Assembly: GCF_016808095.1 (NCBI RefSeq)
Contig: NC_068975.1
Location: 24,187,501-24,251,500 of the forward strand
Direction: 5' to 3'
From: Vigna angularis
Taxonomy: Eukaryota; Streptophyta; Magnoliopsida; Fabales; Fabaceae
DNA: 64,000 bases
Part shown: one piece after another, positions 12,805 through 24,340 of the stretch
How positions within the stretch are numbered: the stretch's first letter is position 1
Layout of the letters: each line of letters starts with the position of its first letter
Notes under the pieces: model-generated
Database searches by the model: none
What the model was told of the DNA's origin: nothing
What the model saw: only the letters and a program-made list of their open reading frames with translations
Position numbers and translations under genes: made by a program

Positions 12805-14313
12805 TTGTATATTTTCGTTTATTCTTAAACACTACTCAAAATAGTATTCATTATATTTATCAAGCCTCTTCTCTATAAGTTTAGTAGCACTTGGTCTTAT
12901 ACCAAGTGTTCGTACTAAGCAAGTGTTTGGTCTTACACTAGACACTCGTTCTAATTCCTTAAGCTAACTTCATAATAAGAGCGTTCGTTCAAGCCCAATA
13001 GGGTTCGCTCACTATAGTGTTCAGTCTTTGACTGACATTCTGATTGTTATTGGTGTTTGTCTCCTTCAAAGGCTAAGTATATTTTTTGACGTTCGGTTTA
13101 TTCACCGGATCCAGTTAAGTACCCTTATTTGATGTCATTCAGTGTATGTCTAAATTGGTTCCAGCCTAGAGTTTTAGTACTCGGCCTAGGCGTGTTGGTG
13201 TTCGGTCTAACTCGTGAGTCAGTTCATCCAATTGGCTCACTTAGTATATAAACGTTGGGTTCTAATCGTCCTCGAGAATTATTATGTTAATCACTCCCTT
13301 TCTTAAACCAATGATTCCCTCTCTCTCGATTTTGATCCGCTTGGGACTGGAGACCTTTGGTCTCACTTCAAGCGTTCGGTCTTGTTCAGAGTCGAAGTTA
13401 ATGTTCGACATTCGGTGTCTTCAGAGACGTTTATTCGAATTGATCTCATTGAGGTTTTATTAATGAAAGATGATGAAATATGTTATGAACGAAATGAAGT
13501 GGATTATGAACGAGCGTTCCGGGGAGGAATGACTCATGAATGAATATTGAAATTGGTAAAGTATGAATGTGGGCATGCTAAGCTGGCGGTTCATCCTGAT
13601 GTTTTGTGAGTACTCGTCCTCACGTAGATGAGGGTAGGTCATGTGTGGGAACGGGAGGAGGTCCTAGTCCTTATTGGTAATTTGGACAGATAGGACTAAC
13701 CTCGGGTGGCAATTGTTGAGGTGTATCCCAGTTACTACATCACCCGGGTGCACGAACGTCGTAGCTACACAGATTTCATGCAGTCTAGACAGTCAGTCTA
13801 GTATTAGATTTTGTATGAAAAGTATGATGAATTATATTGTTTGGTTGATTTTGTGAAATGTATGTTTATACATGAATTAAATTACATAAGCTTACCCTGT
13901 GTTTTCTGTCTTGTTTGTTTTGTACGTTCGTCTTTGTCATTGCAATGATCATCCATGTGGATGTGAGCAGAAGGAGACGAGCTGTTGTAAGAGGCACTGG
14001 AGGAAGAAAACCTAGTTGAGGTAGAAGTTAAGACCGAACAGTAGGACGTTCGGTCAGTATTATTTGTATGATAGTAAGGTGGTCATTCGATCACCTTTCC
14101 CCTTTGATTTTTGGTATGACCGTTCGGTATAAGCTTTTGTAAACCGTTCGGTCAGTCTTGCTTACTGTACAGTTTAAATTTGTAACTCTTTCTGTAACGC
14201 CGTCCGGCCATAACCGTACGCTCTACTTTAGTGTAAGACTGATCTGCATTATTATTTAATGTGAATATTCTATTATATAGTTTTAGACTGTATTTTTGGG
14301 ATGTTACAGTAAT
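11794..14313. mobile_element. Long solo LTR (11799-14308) with GTAAT target duplication
   Basis: A 2510-bp unit begins TGTGGTACC and ends GGGATGTTACA (TG...CA), with the 5-bp duplication GTAAT at 11794-11798 and 14309-14313. No internal retrotransposon genes are present, so it is a solo LTR left by recombination between two LTRs. It is rich in short TTCG/GTTCGGT motifs, contains an immediate duplication of CCCAAAAACCTTATGAACGG near 11822-11863 and an AT microsatellite near 12770. Small open frames inside it (for example 12573-12878) have no coding character. A Ty3-gypsy chromovirus origin is likely but not shown. Confidence 0.85.
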
Positions 14314-14642
14314 ATTCCAATTTTTCTCAAAAAAAATATTTCATAATCAATAATTAAAAATAAAAATATTGTTATTGAATATAATGTTATTATAGTTATT
14401 CATAATATAATTGTAAATGTCTCACTCCTAAGAAAGTATATATATTTAATTTAAATAAAACTTATGTATGCCTAAGTTTTCATTGCTATTCACTGCATCT
14501 CTTTCGCCTTGCATTGGAGTAGTTATCATTTCTTTATCAATTTTTGTATAACACGTACAAACACAAACAAGTAAGAATAAGTAAAGATAAAAAAAGTTCA
14601 TTTATAAAATAGACATCAAACTATTAATACACATTATTTACT

Positions 14643-15012
14643 TGTAATAATCCTAAACTCATATGATAATCATATTAGATTCGACTATCCAGATGAAACG
14701 TTGATGTGAAATATCGGGAGGTCGTGCACTTATGATGGCCTCCACTCCTCATACAATACATTATGTTATCCACAAGGTTAGTTTGTTAACATCTATATGG
14801 CTAAAATCGATCCATAGACCAGAACCTTCTACCACTTCAACCACATAACTCATCATTCTCTACGTGAGACTATATGGTTATTAGAGTATCAGGATAACCT
14901 CCAACCAATACTCTCAAATCAACCCTTACACTAATTAATTACAAACACTAATTCTCTTCACGGGATCCCAAGTCAACTAATACCATGTCCATATTCATCA
15001 ACCAATTCACCA

Positions 15013-15107
<95 letters not shown>

Positions 15108-16472
15108 AAATCATATCATACATAATCAACCCAAATTCAATTTCATAATTTAACTCATAACAAAGGTTAAGTCAATGATGCAAATATACATACAAATCAA
15201 TAATTCAATCACTCATGATTTTATGCAAAATGGTCAAGGTTATCAACAACCTAAATTATTGGAATATATGCATTCAACTAATTAAAGATCTGTCCAGTCA
15301 AAGTAAATAACAATATATCTAGAACATATTGTAAAAATTTCAGTTTGATTCGATAGTTAATGAAACAGAAATCTTAATTTACCGAGATGACTGAGAAGCA
15401 AAATTAAGGTGGTGTTAAGTTTCCTAATAAATACGAAACTAATTTCTATAAATACAGGCATCTAATTAAAAATCCAAGTGGTCAAAGTGAATCATTGTAT
15501 CTTATGAACCATATATCAAAACTTGAGGTTAATCTAACGGTTAACCATATGAAAATTGATGTTGTACCGAGACTAAGAAACGAAAACTAGAGTGGTGATC
15601 AATTCACTCAAAAATGAGAAATTAATTTCTTTAACTATAGACATTCAATTAATAATATGAATGGTCAAAGTGAATTATTATGTACTATGAACCTTATATC
15701 AAAATTTTAAGTTAATCTAACAGTTAACTAGGTGACAATTGATGTTTTACCGAGATGACTAAGAAACATAACTAAATTGGTGATTAATTCACACGAAAAT
15801 GCGAAATTAATTTCTCTAAGCACATACGTATGAATAAAAATTTGAGTGGTAAAAGTGAATTATTATGTCTTATAAACCAAATATCAACATTTCATGTTAA
15901 TCTGATAGTTAACTATGCGAGAATTGATGTTTTATTGAGAGGACTCAGAAATAGAACTAAAGTGGTGATTAGTTCACTGGAAAATACGAAATTAATTTCT
16001 CTAAGTACAGACATCCAATTAATAATCTAAGCGATCAAGTTGATACAATAGGTCTTAGGAAATATATCTGAATATTTTAAGTTCATATAACTGTTAACTA
16101 AGAAGATATTGAGATTTTACCGAGATAACCCGGAAAACAAGAAAAGAAAAACATAAACAAGAAAACCAAGACCCCACAAGTGGACATGATCGCTCCCTTA
16201 TGCTCATATTTTATATATTCAGATTCTTCGTCCTAAAACATACAATTATCATACAAAAAGAAAAGAGTTAGCTTCCTTACCTCTTTTCTAGTATTTTCCT
16301 TCAATTTTCAAGACAAATTGGAAGTCCTCCTTCATCTTCCTTATTTTCCTCTCTTGAACCAAGTATAGTCTTTCCAAGAAGACTCTTTCTCCAAAGCTCA
16401 CGTTGCCCCTTCTCCCAAAACTCATGTTGGTGGCTAGTCTCTAAGGTGTCCCACCATTTCATGGGTCTTACA
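14643..16472 (-). mobile_element. LTR of a second retrotransposon, minus orientation
   Basis: Read on the minus strand, the unit starts TGTAAGACCCATGAAATGG (at 16472) and ends GGATTATTACA (at 14643), the TG...CA form of an LTR. The start resembles legume Ty3-gypsy (Tekay-like) LTRs as I remember them. The flanking pentamers (TTACT and AGAGG) do not match, so this is either one LTR of a rearranged element or an old copy. It contains an AT microsatellite (15014-15107) and the 184-bp tandem repeat. Confidence 0.6.
15280..16130. repeat. Diverged tandem repeat, period ~184 bp, ~4.5 copies
   Basis: The motif GTCAAAGTGAAT recurs at about 15297, 15481, 15664, 15849 and 16034 (spacing 183-185 bp). 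Each unit also carries a GTTAATCTAACAGTTAACT-like block, TTGATGTTTTACCGAGATGA and GAAATTAATTTCTCTAA. Copies have diverged by substitutions and short indels. The repeat lies inside an LTR, so it probably belongs to that element and is not a free satellite. Confidence 0.8.
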
Positions 16473-17030
16473 AGAGGAAGCCCAGAAATTTATTTTTCAA
16501 ATAAATGTATTTTAATATGAAGAAGAAATAATATTTATTCAATTTAAATTTTAATTAGTTAGTTCATTTTAAGTGAAATAATATTCTTTTGAATAAAAAT
16601 CTTTGAATAAAATCTATTGGAACATTATTTTCTTCGAGTAGATATGTTAATTTTTTTTCAAATGGATCTATTTTATTCTTTTCTTTTTTATTTTCTAAAT
16701 TGAAGAGAAAAATACAAAATTAAAATTATGAAGAAATAACTTAAAATCATTATTTAAAATTTTTGGATTAAATTTAATTACTTCAATAGAAGGAATACAA
16801 AAAATAATATGATTTTTTAACATAATTTGAAATTAAATTTTTTATTATTGATTTTTCTAGGATATTTTGAAAAATATAAATTTTAATGATAATAATGTTG
16901 TAAAGCTTGAAACTTATCTTTTATTTCTCATCCATCCTTTTCTACACATCACTAAAATAATAAGAATTTATTAAAAATTATAACAACAATTAATATCTTC
17001 ATAATTTTTCCTATATAATCATTTCAGAGA
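16473..17030. other. AT-rich spacer, nothing recognised
   Basis: No open frame or structural repeat seen between the minus-strand LTR and the GC-richer island that follows. Confidence 0.5.
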
Positions 17031-18345
17031 TTCGTGTTATTTTGTTGAAAGTCGCAAATCGGTCTCTTAAATTTTCTTTTGTCTCAATTAGATTCCTAAT
17101 TTTGAAAAATTAAAACAAAGTGACCTTTGCCCTTAAATTGGATAAACAACGTTAAAAAACAATTATGTGACTCAGTGAACAGGTTAATGACATGAAATCA
17201 AATCAATTATATCATACTACGTCATCATCTTCAACTTAAAACCAGAAACCCTAGCCACTAGATCATCGCGAAATTGCCATCGAATTGTACCGTTAACCAC
17301 CAATGACTTTCACACACAAGCGCGCCACCATTGTACGGCCTACATCGCGAGCCTCAATCCGTGAATCCACCTCGTGCCTCCATCCTCCACGTACAAATGA
17401 ATGAACTATCGCACTTTGTCACAAATATGCAGCAACCACCAATAGAAGACACCCGCAATACCTTTTCACATATCTGCACATCGCAAGTTCTTCTGTGGAA
17501 AAATCTAACCTTCACTACTAGAAACAACACCATAAATCCCTACACCACAAAGACGACCACCATGACACATTGGATCTTTCCACCATTGCGATTGTAACAC
17601 CAACAACCTCGTGAAATCTCGTTGTCGCACTCACTAGACCTTACGCCACCATTCGAACAAAACCCTAAATCGCGCCATCATCCATTGATGTAGAGACCAC
17701 CATAAGCACTTACACCTCCTTCATCACACAGCCCATTCATGCCACCGCCACAAATCCACGAGCAACCTAGAAGAACAAGAACCAAGAACCACTCCATTGC
17801 ATCATCACAAGCTCTAATTTGAAGATCCATTGCAGAACCTCACCTCCATCAACCTCACTCGTTGGTGTCAAACGACCACGAAGATGGAAAAATGACGTTG
17901 GAATTCACCACCTCACCAAATCTGATCACTAACCATAACCTCGCCACTCACAGATCCATAAGCCTCAAATCTCAAAAATCAGAAACATTAAATATACTTG
18001 ATCGCATGATAAAGGCCAACCACTACGACAAGGATGTAGACCACCAACACGACCATGTCCGCCTCCTGCGATAATGACTCCTAACACTGTGAGTACCTCC
18101 TACTATTGTGAGCCATAGGGTTCTACACACCGTCACGAGAGAAGAAGTAGTGCACTTTGTTGGTTTGCTCCACCATTGCAAAATGAAAACAAAACGAAAT
18201 TAGGATTTTCTCAATTGTTTGGCCCAAAACTCATGAGACACAAGAAAATACTAACATAACAGTGATGGTTTTGTGGAGATTCAGTGGTGGCTCGTTAAAA
18301 AAGTAAAAATCGAAGATGAAAATTGAATATGGTAGAGATTCGACT
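17030..18345. other. GC-richer non-coding island, possible non-autonomous element
   Basis: Base composition rises sharply at about 17210-18080, with many CCACC/ACCACCA words and CG-containing words that are scarce around it. The open frames at 17331-17597 and 17862-18074 are short, lack recognisable motifs and look like translated simple sequence. The left margin (about 17040-17160) reads like a transposon subterminal region (CTCTTAAATTTTCTTTTGTC, CCTTTGCCCTTAAATTGG), but I could not pair it with a right end. Confidence 0.35.
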
Positions 18346-18349
18346 AAAA

Positions 18350-19870
18350 ACTAAATTTTGGGAGGAGTTTTTTATTTTTTTCAAAGAAGAAAAAAATTAA
18401 GAAAAGTAATCATTGAAAATAATAATAAAAGAATTTTTTTAGAATTTTACAATATTATTATTATTGTTATTTTTATATAACATTTACCAACTCAAATAAT
18501 CACATTTGCATAATCGATCAAAGAATATTCTCAATTTTCATCATACAACTGAAATTAAGCAAATATAGAAACCTATTCTTAATTCAACATGTCATATTCA
18601 TCAAACAACTTAATCATTCATGCAATTCACAATACAATCATACAATTAGCAATTTCAATATCTCTATAATTCAAAAACAATGCAATTAACTTCCATTACC
18701 TGTAAGATAGCTAAAAACAACTTTAAAACACCCAACTCCATTTAGGCTCATTGAATGCCCTATTTTTACCTAAAAACAACATAAACATGATTAAACGTGT
18801 CATTGAGACCACTAATCGATAGAGACTCTTATAGAAGATTCAAATATTATATGTAAGCTAAAGGAACTCATATGTGAAGAAAGATTAAACAGATAAAGAA
18901 AAATGTAGAGAACCAACATACTGTAAAAAGGAACTGATCGGTTAGAACTGAAGAGTTCGCCAAAAGAAACACTCTAGTAGTCTCCAATCTTGAAACAAAG
19001 GAATCGGAAGTAAGAAAGCTTAAAGAGAAGTGAAAAAACTCTAAAAAAGTTATTTATAGAAAGATGGTGTATTTTTAAATAATGAAACTTGGTTATAAAA
19101 ATTTTAGTTATACTTTAACTTTTTAATATTAAAATAATTGAGTATCATTGCTTTAAGTGTACTATCAATTCTAAAATACTATTTTCTATATTTTTACAAT
19201 TTAATTGATCATAAATAATAACAAATTTAAGTTCAAATTATATTAAGAAAATCATAAATTATTTTTTATTTTATTTCTTATTTTAAAATAATTAAAATTT
19301 GAACTCAGTAACTCTAATTAATTATTTTCTATTGCTTTTCACAATTTTGACTTTTGTTTTTCTCATTTTTAGAAAAACAAAAACAGAGTAAGAAAATTAT
19401 AAATATATGATATGGAAAAATAATATTCTAATGTTATAAATATGATATGGAAAAATAATGTTCTAATGTGTTTATTTAAAAAAAATATCTGAAAAGTTAT
19501 TATTCCGAGAAATAAAATTAAATAAAATAAAATTAGTACTATATTTGGATAATTTTTTTTAAGAGAAAGATATAACATATGTTCAATTATATTAATTTTT
19601 GTCTATGTGAAAGTGTGTATACTTCTTGTTGGTGTACTAAGTTCAAATTGGATATTATTATGAATTTGAATATCCCAATTGTGCTATATTATAAAATGTA
19701 TCAATAATATGTCATTATATAAAATATTATTAAAATAAAAAAATAAAATAAATACAAAACATGAAGATTTCATAGTATCACTATACCGACAAAATAGTAG
19801 CAGCGATGGTCAATAATTTTTTAATAAACTCTAATTAACCGAAAGATGTTTCCAAGGCATTTTACATTTA
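18350..19870 (+). repeat. Segmental-duplication anchor A1 (partner 31450-33490)
   Basis: Collinear matches run from AAAACTAAATT...GAGGA at about 18350 (partner 31458), through AAAATAATAATAAAAG (18415; partner 31528), CATAAATTATTTTTTATTTT (19251; partner 31620), GGAAAAATAATGTTCTAATG (19448; partner 31780), to TATATTTGGATAA and CAATTATATTAATT (19540-19600; partner 33175-33235) and CATTTAAATTT (19865; partner 33475). The partner copy has an extra 1.3 kb at about 31830-33120. No gene lies in this block. Confidence 0.75.
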
Positions 19871-21734
19871 AATTTAGGCTTAAATATTTATTTCGTGTTC
19901 ATGTAGGTTTAGTATCAGTTTTTAAAATGTAGGCTTAAATATTTATCTCTATGTTTTTAAATTTGTATATTTTTCTCTCTGTTCCACCATTAACTTGTGC
20001 TTTTCCTACCACCGTTAAGTACCATAAAATGATATAGAGTGAGATATTTGACTAAGGGCGATATCCCTATTTATAGTTACACATTACATGTCAGTGCCAC
20101 AATTTTATTTGACTAAGGGAATCTCTCTCCCAGCCGACGTTGGCGGCGAGCGCGGCCTCGCGCTGCGGAAGAAAAAGGCTAAGAAAAGGGGAAGAAAATG
20201 CGTATTTATCTTGCCATCGTACACATTAATTTATTCATTTTATACTGTTTCCATTTTCCAGTGATGAACTTGAACAAGTCACTGAGCCTTCCGAGCATTC
20301 TTGAGGTTTCTTACAGTCATAACAAGCTTTTGTCTTTCACTTTCTACCTCTGCAAATTTGAGACTCATTTCTGAGTATCTTTGTTGTAACTCTTTAAGCT
20401 CAGTTTCCATTAAGTTGTTTCCTTCCTTCAACAGCGATAACTCAGCTAAAGCTTCACAAAGATTGCTATCTCCATTATCATCCACTGTGGATCTTTCTGC
20501 TTCTTTCCCCGGCAAATATAAATTACTGCAATGAACAGAAAGTGATCAATAATGAAACAAATGAATATGGTTGAATGTAATTTTCAGAAACTATTAGTAA
20601 CATATTACAACTTCCACATTCCAAACGTGATTCATCCATCTTTAAGGTTTCTAAACACACTTATAGGCATACCATGTAATCATAACAGGTATTAAATTAT
20701 GTATACTTGATGTTGTACAGAAAATATAAAGAACACAGACCTATTCAACAATGTCAATGCAACACCGTTTTCCTCAGCCACGCTGGTAGTATCATTTGAA
20801 GTAGTAATACCCTTATCCTCATCAACCTGTTTGAAATGCAAGACATTTATATTTATTACTGATATATGATTCAATAAGGTCATAGACCAACACTGCAATA
20901 ATTATTACTACGAAACCTTGCCTAAGAAAAATGATAAATAAAAGAAATAGTTGGAATATTCTTGTTTGCATCCTTCATCAGAGCAGTTTAATGGATATGG
21001 CAGTTGACACTAAGACTCTCAATTTTTAATTTATATATGTTTGCAGATTGCTTGAGTTATGCTAATAAGTATACCTTTTGCAAAGCAATGCTTTGATTGA
21101 ATTCCTCAACTTTGTCCTCCAGTTGCTCGATTTTGGATTGGAGCTCCCTTTCCTTCTCCAAAAATGAAGAAGCTGACATTTGCAAAGCAGTTTGCTTGGA
21201 CTTTATCATGCCCCGCCACAAATAACTCTTTTGTTAATATACTTCCCTCAACTGCTAGAGAAAAACAAATTATCCTAAGAAAATGCATGCAAATAGAAGA
21301 ATTAGCTTTTGCGATTTGTGAAGTTATTACCTCAAGTGCTTTTATTTTCTCCTTCAGATTTGCTATTTCTTTTACACTCTGAGGAATTGAAGCACCTTTT
21401 TTGTTCTTTAATGGTGCAATTTATGCTACTTAATGACGCTAGGAAGAGCAGAAGTTAATGGTGAAAGAGAGAGAAAAAGATGGCAGATAATTAATGGTGA
21501 GAGAAATAGAAAAGAGAGAGAAAAAGGTAACAAGAAGAGAGTAGAGGAGAGAGAAAAAAAGTGTAGTCACGTAAAAGTGAAGTTAACGCCGTTTCTATCA
21601 ACTTAACGGATAGGATTGAATTGATACAAATTTGAAAACATAGGAACCAAATGTCTACAGTTTTAAAATTGGGTACTAAACAGAAATTCACCTCTTAACA
21701 TGGGGATGCAGTAAGCATTTAACCCTTAAATTTA
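19868..21734. mobile_element. Pack-MULE 2 (9-bp TSD) with captured NT-C2/coiled-coil gene fragment
   Basis: The body is 19877-21725 (1849 bp), with the perfect 9-bp duplication TTAAATTTA at 19868-19876 and 21726-21734. Termini are GGCTTAAATATTTATTTC and, on the opposite strand, GGGTTAAATGCTTACTGC. They are related to the other MULE ends here but eroded, so it is an older insertion. A minus-strand multi-exon gene fragment fills the middle. It sits within duplication anchor A1/A2 and is absent from the partner segment, so it inserted after the duplication. Confidence 0.78.
20279..21385 (-). pseudogene. Captured 3' part of a coiled-coil (NT-C2/EEIG1-like) protein gene, four exons
   Basis: On the minus strand four exon-like pieces with splice signals are joined in order: a piece ending KEIANLKEKIKALE before GTAATA (about 21328-21385), one ending EEFNQSIALQK before GTATAC (about 21075-21185), 20741-20826 (VDEDKGITTSNDTTSVAEEN to LLNR) and 20279-20525 (NLYLPGKEAER to MTVRNLKNARKAQ, stop). 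The tail KFAEVESERQKLVMTVRNLK closely resembles, from memory, the C-terminus of plant myosin-heavy-chain-like proteins with an N-terminal C2 domain. Heptad-like leucines and charged residues indicate coiled coil. Introns are retained, so it was captured as genomic DNA and not from mRNA. The 5' half, including any C2 domain, is missing. Confidence 0.7.
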
Positions 21735-22415
21735 CTAATAGATACCTTGGTCGGTATGAAATCTGTAAGAGAGATTCATTGATAACCCATCACCATAATT
21801 ATTGAAGGCTTCGCCTTTCGGTAATTGTTTGTCAATAAATTAAAATTTTCTTTACCTACGGATATTTTTGTACTATCATAGTTACCGAAGGTTCATATCC
21901 ATTGATAGTTTGGGCAGAAAATTTTTTGTCAAATCTGCAAGTATATTATATTATATTAAAGAGATATGAGTGAGAAGAATAAGAGAAGAAGAAGAGGAAG
22001 GAGAAAGAGTAAGAGGAGAAAATTTTTAGATGGTGAGGTAGATGATGGTGGGTGTCGTGGAAGTTAGTTGGTGGCAGGTGTCGGTCAGCACAATGATGAT
22101 ATTAATGATCATCAGTGAAGCGTACATGTGCGATGCCAGTGGTTGTGATGATGATGGCCAAAGTTAGAGGAGGAGAAGACAAATAAGAGGAGGAGAAGGA
22201 AAAATGAAGACAAATAAAAGGAGGATGCGACCTCAAAAGATGAAAATAAATTTGTAGTGATGATAGTGGCACAGCGGCTGGTCAACAATGAGAACAAAAA
22301 AAAACGTAAATGAGAAAGAAAATGAAGACGAGGAGGAAAAAGGAGACTCAATTGTCCATTTTATCAATGAATATTACTGATGAACATTTATCCATATATT
22401 TATGGTTGTTGGTAC
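21735..22415 (+). repeat. Segmental-duplication anchor A2 (partner 34930-35150)
   Basis: About 21870-22080 matches 34940-35150: TATCCATTGATAGTTTGG (partner TATCTATTGATCCTTTAA), TATATTATATTA and a purine-rich GAGAAGAAGAAG stretch, then GATGGTGAGGTAGATGATGG (partner AATAGTGAGGTGAAGGTTGA). The minus-strand frame at 22112-22351 is the complement of the purine-rich tract and is not a gene. Confidence 0.6.
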
Positions 22416-22418
22416 TTA

Positions 22419-24030
22419 CACTAGTGCAGTAAAGAGAAACGACAATAGTTATTTTCGCCTATCCGCTACGGTTCTGCAACCGAGGTATATACGAAAAAGT
22501 GATAGGCTTTTTGCCTCAATTTAGAACCGAGGCAAAAAGGTGTATGCTTTTGTCTCGATTCAAATGCAACCGAGGCAGTAGAGGGTGTTCCTTTTTTTAT
22601 TTTTATTTTTGCCAAATTTTTGTCAAAATTGTCCATAACAGTCCAGAAGCATATTTTCATCAACAAATCAACCAATTTAATACAAACAATTCAAAATTAT
22701 TTGATATTTATATGACCATTATATCAATCTAATCACCAAATAACAATAAAATTGCTAGTCCTATAACCAATATATCAATCTCACAACAATTATTATTAAA
22801 CACATATCAATCTAATGACCAAATAACAATAAAATTAATATAGTCCTATCACCAATATATCAATCTCACACCAATTATTATCAAACACATATCTATCTAA
22901 TGACCAAATAACAATAAAATTAATATAGTCCTATCACCAATATATCAATCTCACACCAATTATTATCCAACACATATCAATATAATCACCAACTAATAAT
23001 ACAATTGTTAGTCCTATGACCAATATATCAATCTCACAACAATTATAATCAAAACACACACCAAAAGAATGAATGAATTGTGGCGGTAGCGAAATGGAGA
23101 GCCCTTTGCGCTGGAGTATGGAGGCAACACCAGAGAGGAAGAAAGTTGTTCCTTCGCATGAGAAAACGAAATGAAAGCAACGAGGTGGAGTCCTTCGCGC
23201 GGCAGAAATGGAGGCACTATGGCGGAGGCAACGCCGGTGAAGACAAAGTTCGTTCGTTCGCAAGGGAAGAAAACAATACGAAAAGAAGAAGAAACGTGGT
23301 ATGCGTTGTATAGGAAGTAGAAAGCTTGTGGAGGAGAAAGACAAATTCGTGTTTGCTCGTGGAGGAGGAAGAAGAAGCATTATTCGCGTGAGAAGAAATT
23401 TTTTGCGTTTCTGGAAATGTAACCCCTGAAAACAATATTACCTCAGTTAAGTGGAAAACCAAGGCAATACATCCTCTACTGCCTCAGTTGTAACTGAAAC
23501 TAATGCCTAAAACTTTTAGAAAATGAAAATTTGAAAATATGCTCAACCTATAGGCCTCGGTTCGCGATTAAACCGAGGCATATATAAACACCTTATGACA
23601 TTGGTTCTCAAAGAACTGAGGCAATACAAGTTGACATTAACGAATTTGGAACGTTCAGTTTCAACTGTCTATCAGTTGACAAAAGGAATTCATAACGTTC
23701 AAATTAGATTTTACAGGTTTGACAGGACATACTTCCTCGGTTTTATGCCTTGGTTGGTCAAGAAATTGAGACAGTAGGTCATTTTCGAAAAAGGTTTCAG
23801 ATAAGAGTCTGACTTGCAGAAAGAACAAGTGTTTTCTAAGGGTTATATGTCTCGGTTGCTAACTTAACCAAGACAATAGACCCCTTACACTTTGGTTCCT
23901 TATGAACCGAGATATATAACTTTACAATAATTACAAAAGTATCACCATGTTTTGATATGTTTCAGTTTTTACGAAACCAATATATAACGTGTTAAAAACC
24001 TCTCTTTTTTTAAAATAATTATATCTATTG
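22419..24030. mobile_element. Non-autonomous CACTA-like element with CCTCGGTT hairpin subterminal repeats
   Basis: The left terminus CACTAGTGCAGTAAAGAG at 22419 is a classical CACTA end, preceded by TTA. Both flanks carry inverted subterminal motifs of the form GCCTCGGTT...AACCGAGGCA (for example about 22470-22580 and 23550-23920). No transposase frame exists. The centre holds an 84-bp tandem repeat (22705-23050) and a GC-richer block (about 23080-23400), whose open frames on both strands look like chance. The right terminus is not recognisable and has probably eroded between 23990 and 24050. Confidence 0.65.
22705..23050. repeat. 84-bp tandem repeat, four copies
   Basis: The phrase CCAAATAACAATAAAATT and its variants start near 22735, 22819, 22903 and 22988 (spacing 84-85 bp), each followed by TAGTCCTAT, CAATATATCAATCTCACA and CCAATTATTAT. 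The second and third units are almost identical; the first and fourth have drifted. Confidence 0.88.
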
Positions 24031-24340
24031 ATAGACTTTATCGATCACTACTATTAATGAATTTTTATGTCTCAATATTCTATCAACAAACATGATTTAA
24101 TATTTATTATTATGAACAAATACTACATTATTATTTTTATAAATATAATAATTCTTTTTTTTTGTGGTTGTTAAAGCCTTGGGGCTTTTGCTTTGTTGTT
24201 ATCAATAAATACCAAATAAGCAAACGACAAAGAAAAAGAGAGAACCTAAAATATATAATTTATGTGACTCTTTTTGGACGTGTACTATAATTTTATTAAT
24301 TGTCCCCTTCTAGAAAATGAAATGCAATAGCTTTGTTTAA

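Noticed and set aside
12573..12878. 101-codon plus-strand frame
   Set aside because: It lies inside the solo LTR, ends in an Ile-Tyr run from a microsatellite, and has no domain.
17331..18074. Two open frames of 88 and 70 codons
   Set aside because: Products look like translated ACC/CAC-rich sequence, with no domain and no shared splice structure.
22934..23462. Overlapping open frames on both strands rich in Leu, Ser, Arg and Pro
   Set aside because: They lie inside a non-autonomous CACTA-like element, overlap each other in several frames and have no recognisable motif.
22470..23930. Spaced repeats considered as a CRISPR-like array
   Set aside because: The units are inverted, unequal and at transposon ends in a plant nuclear sequence; these are CACTA subterminal motifs.
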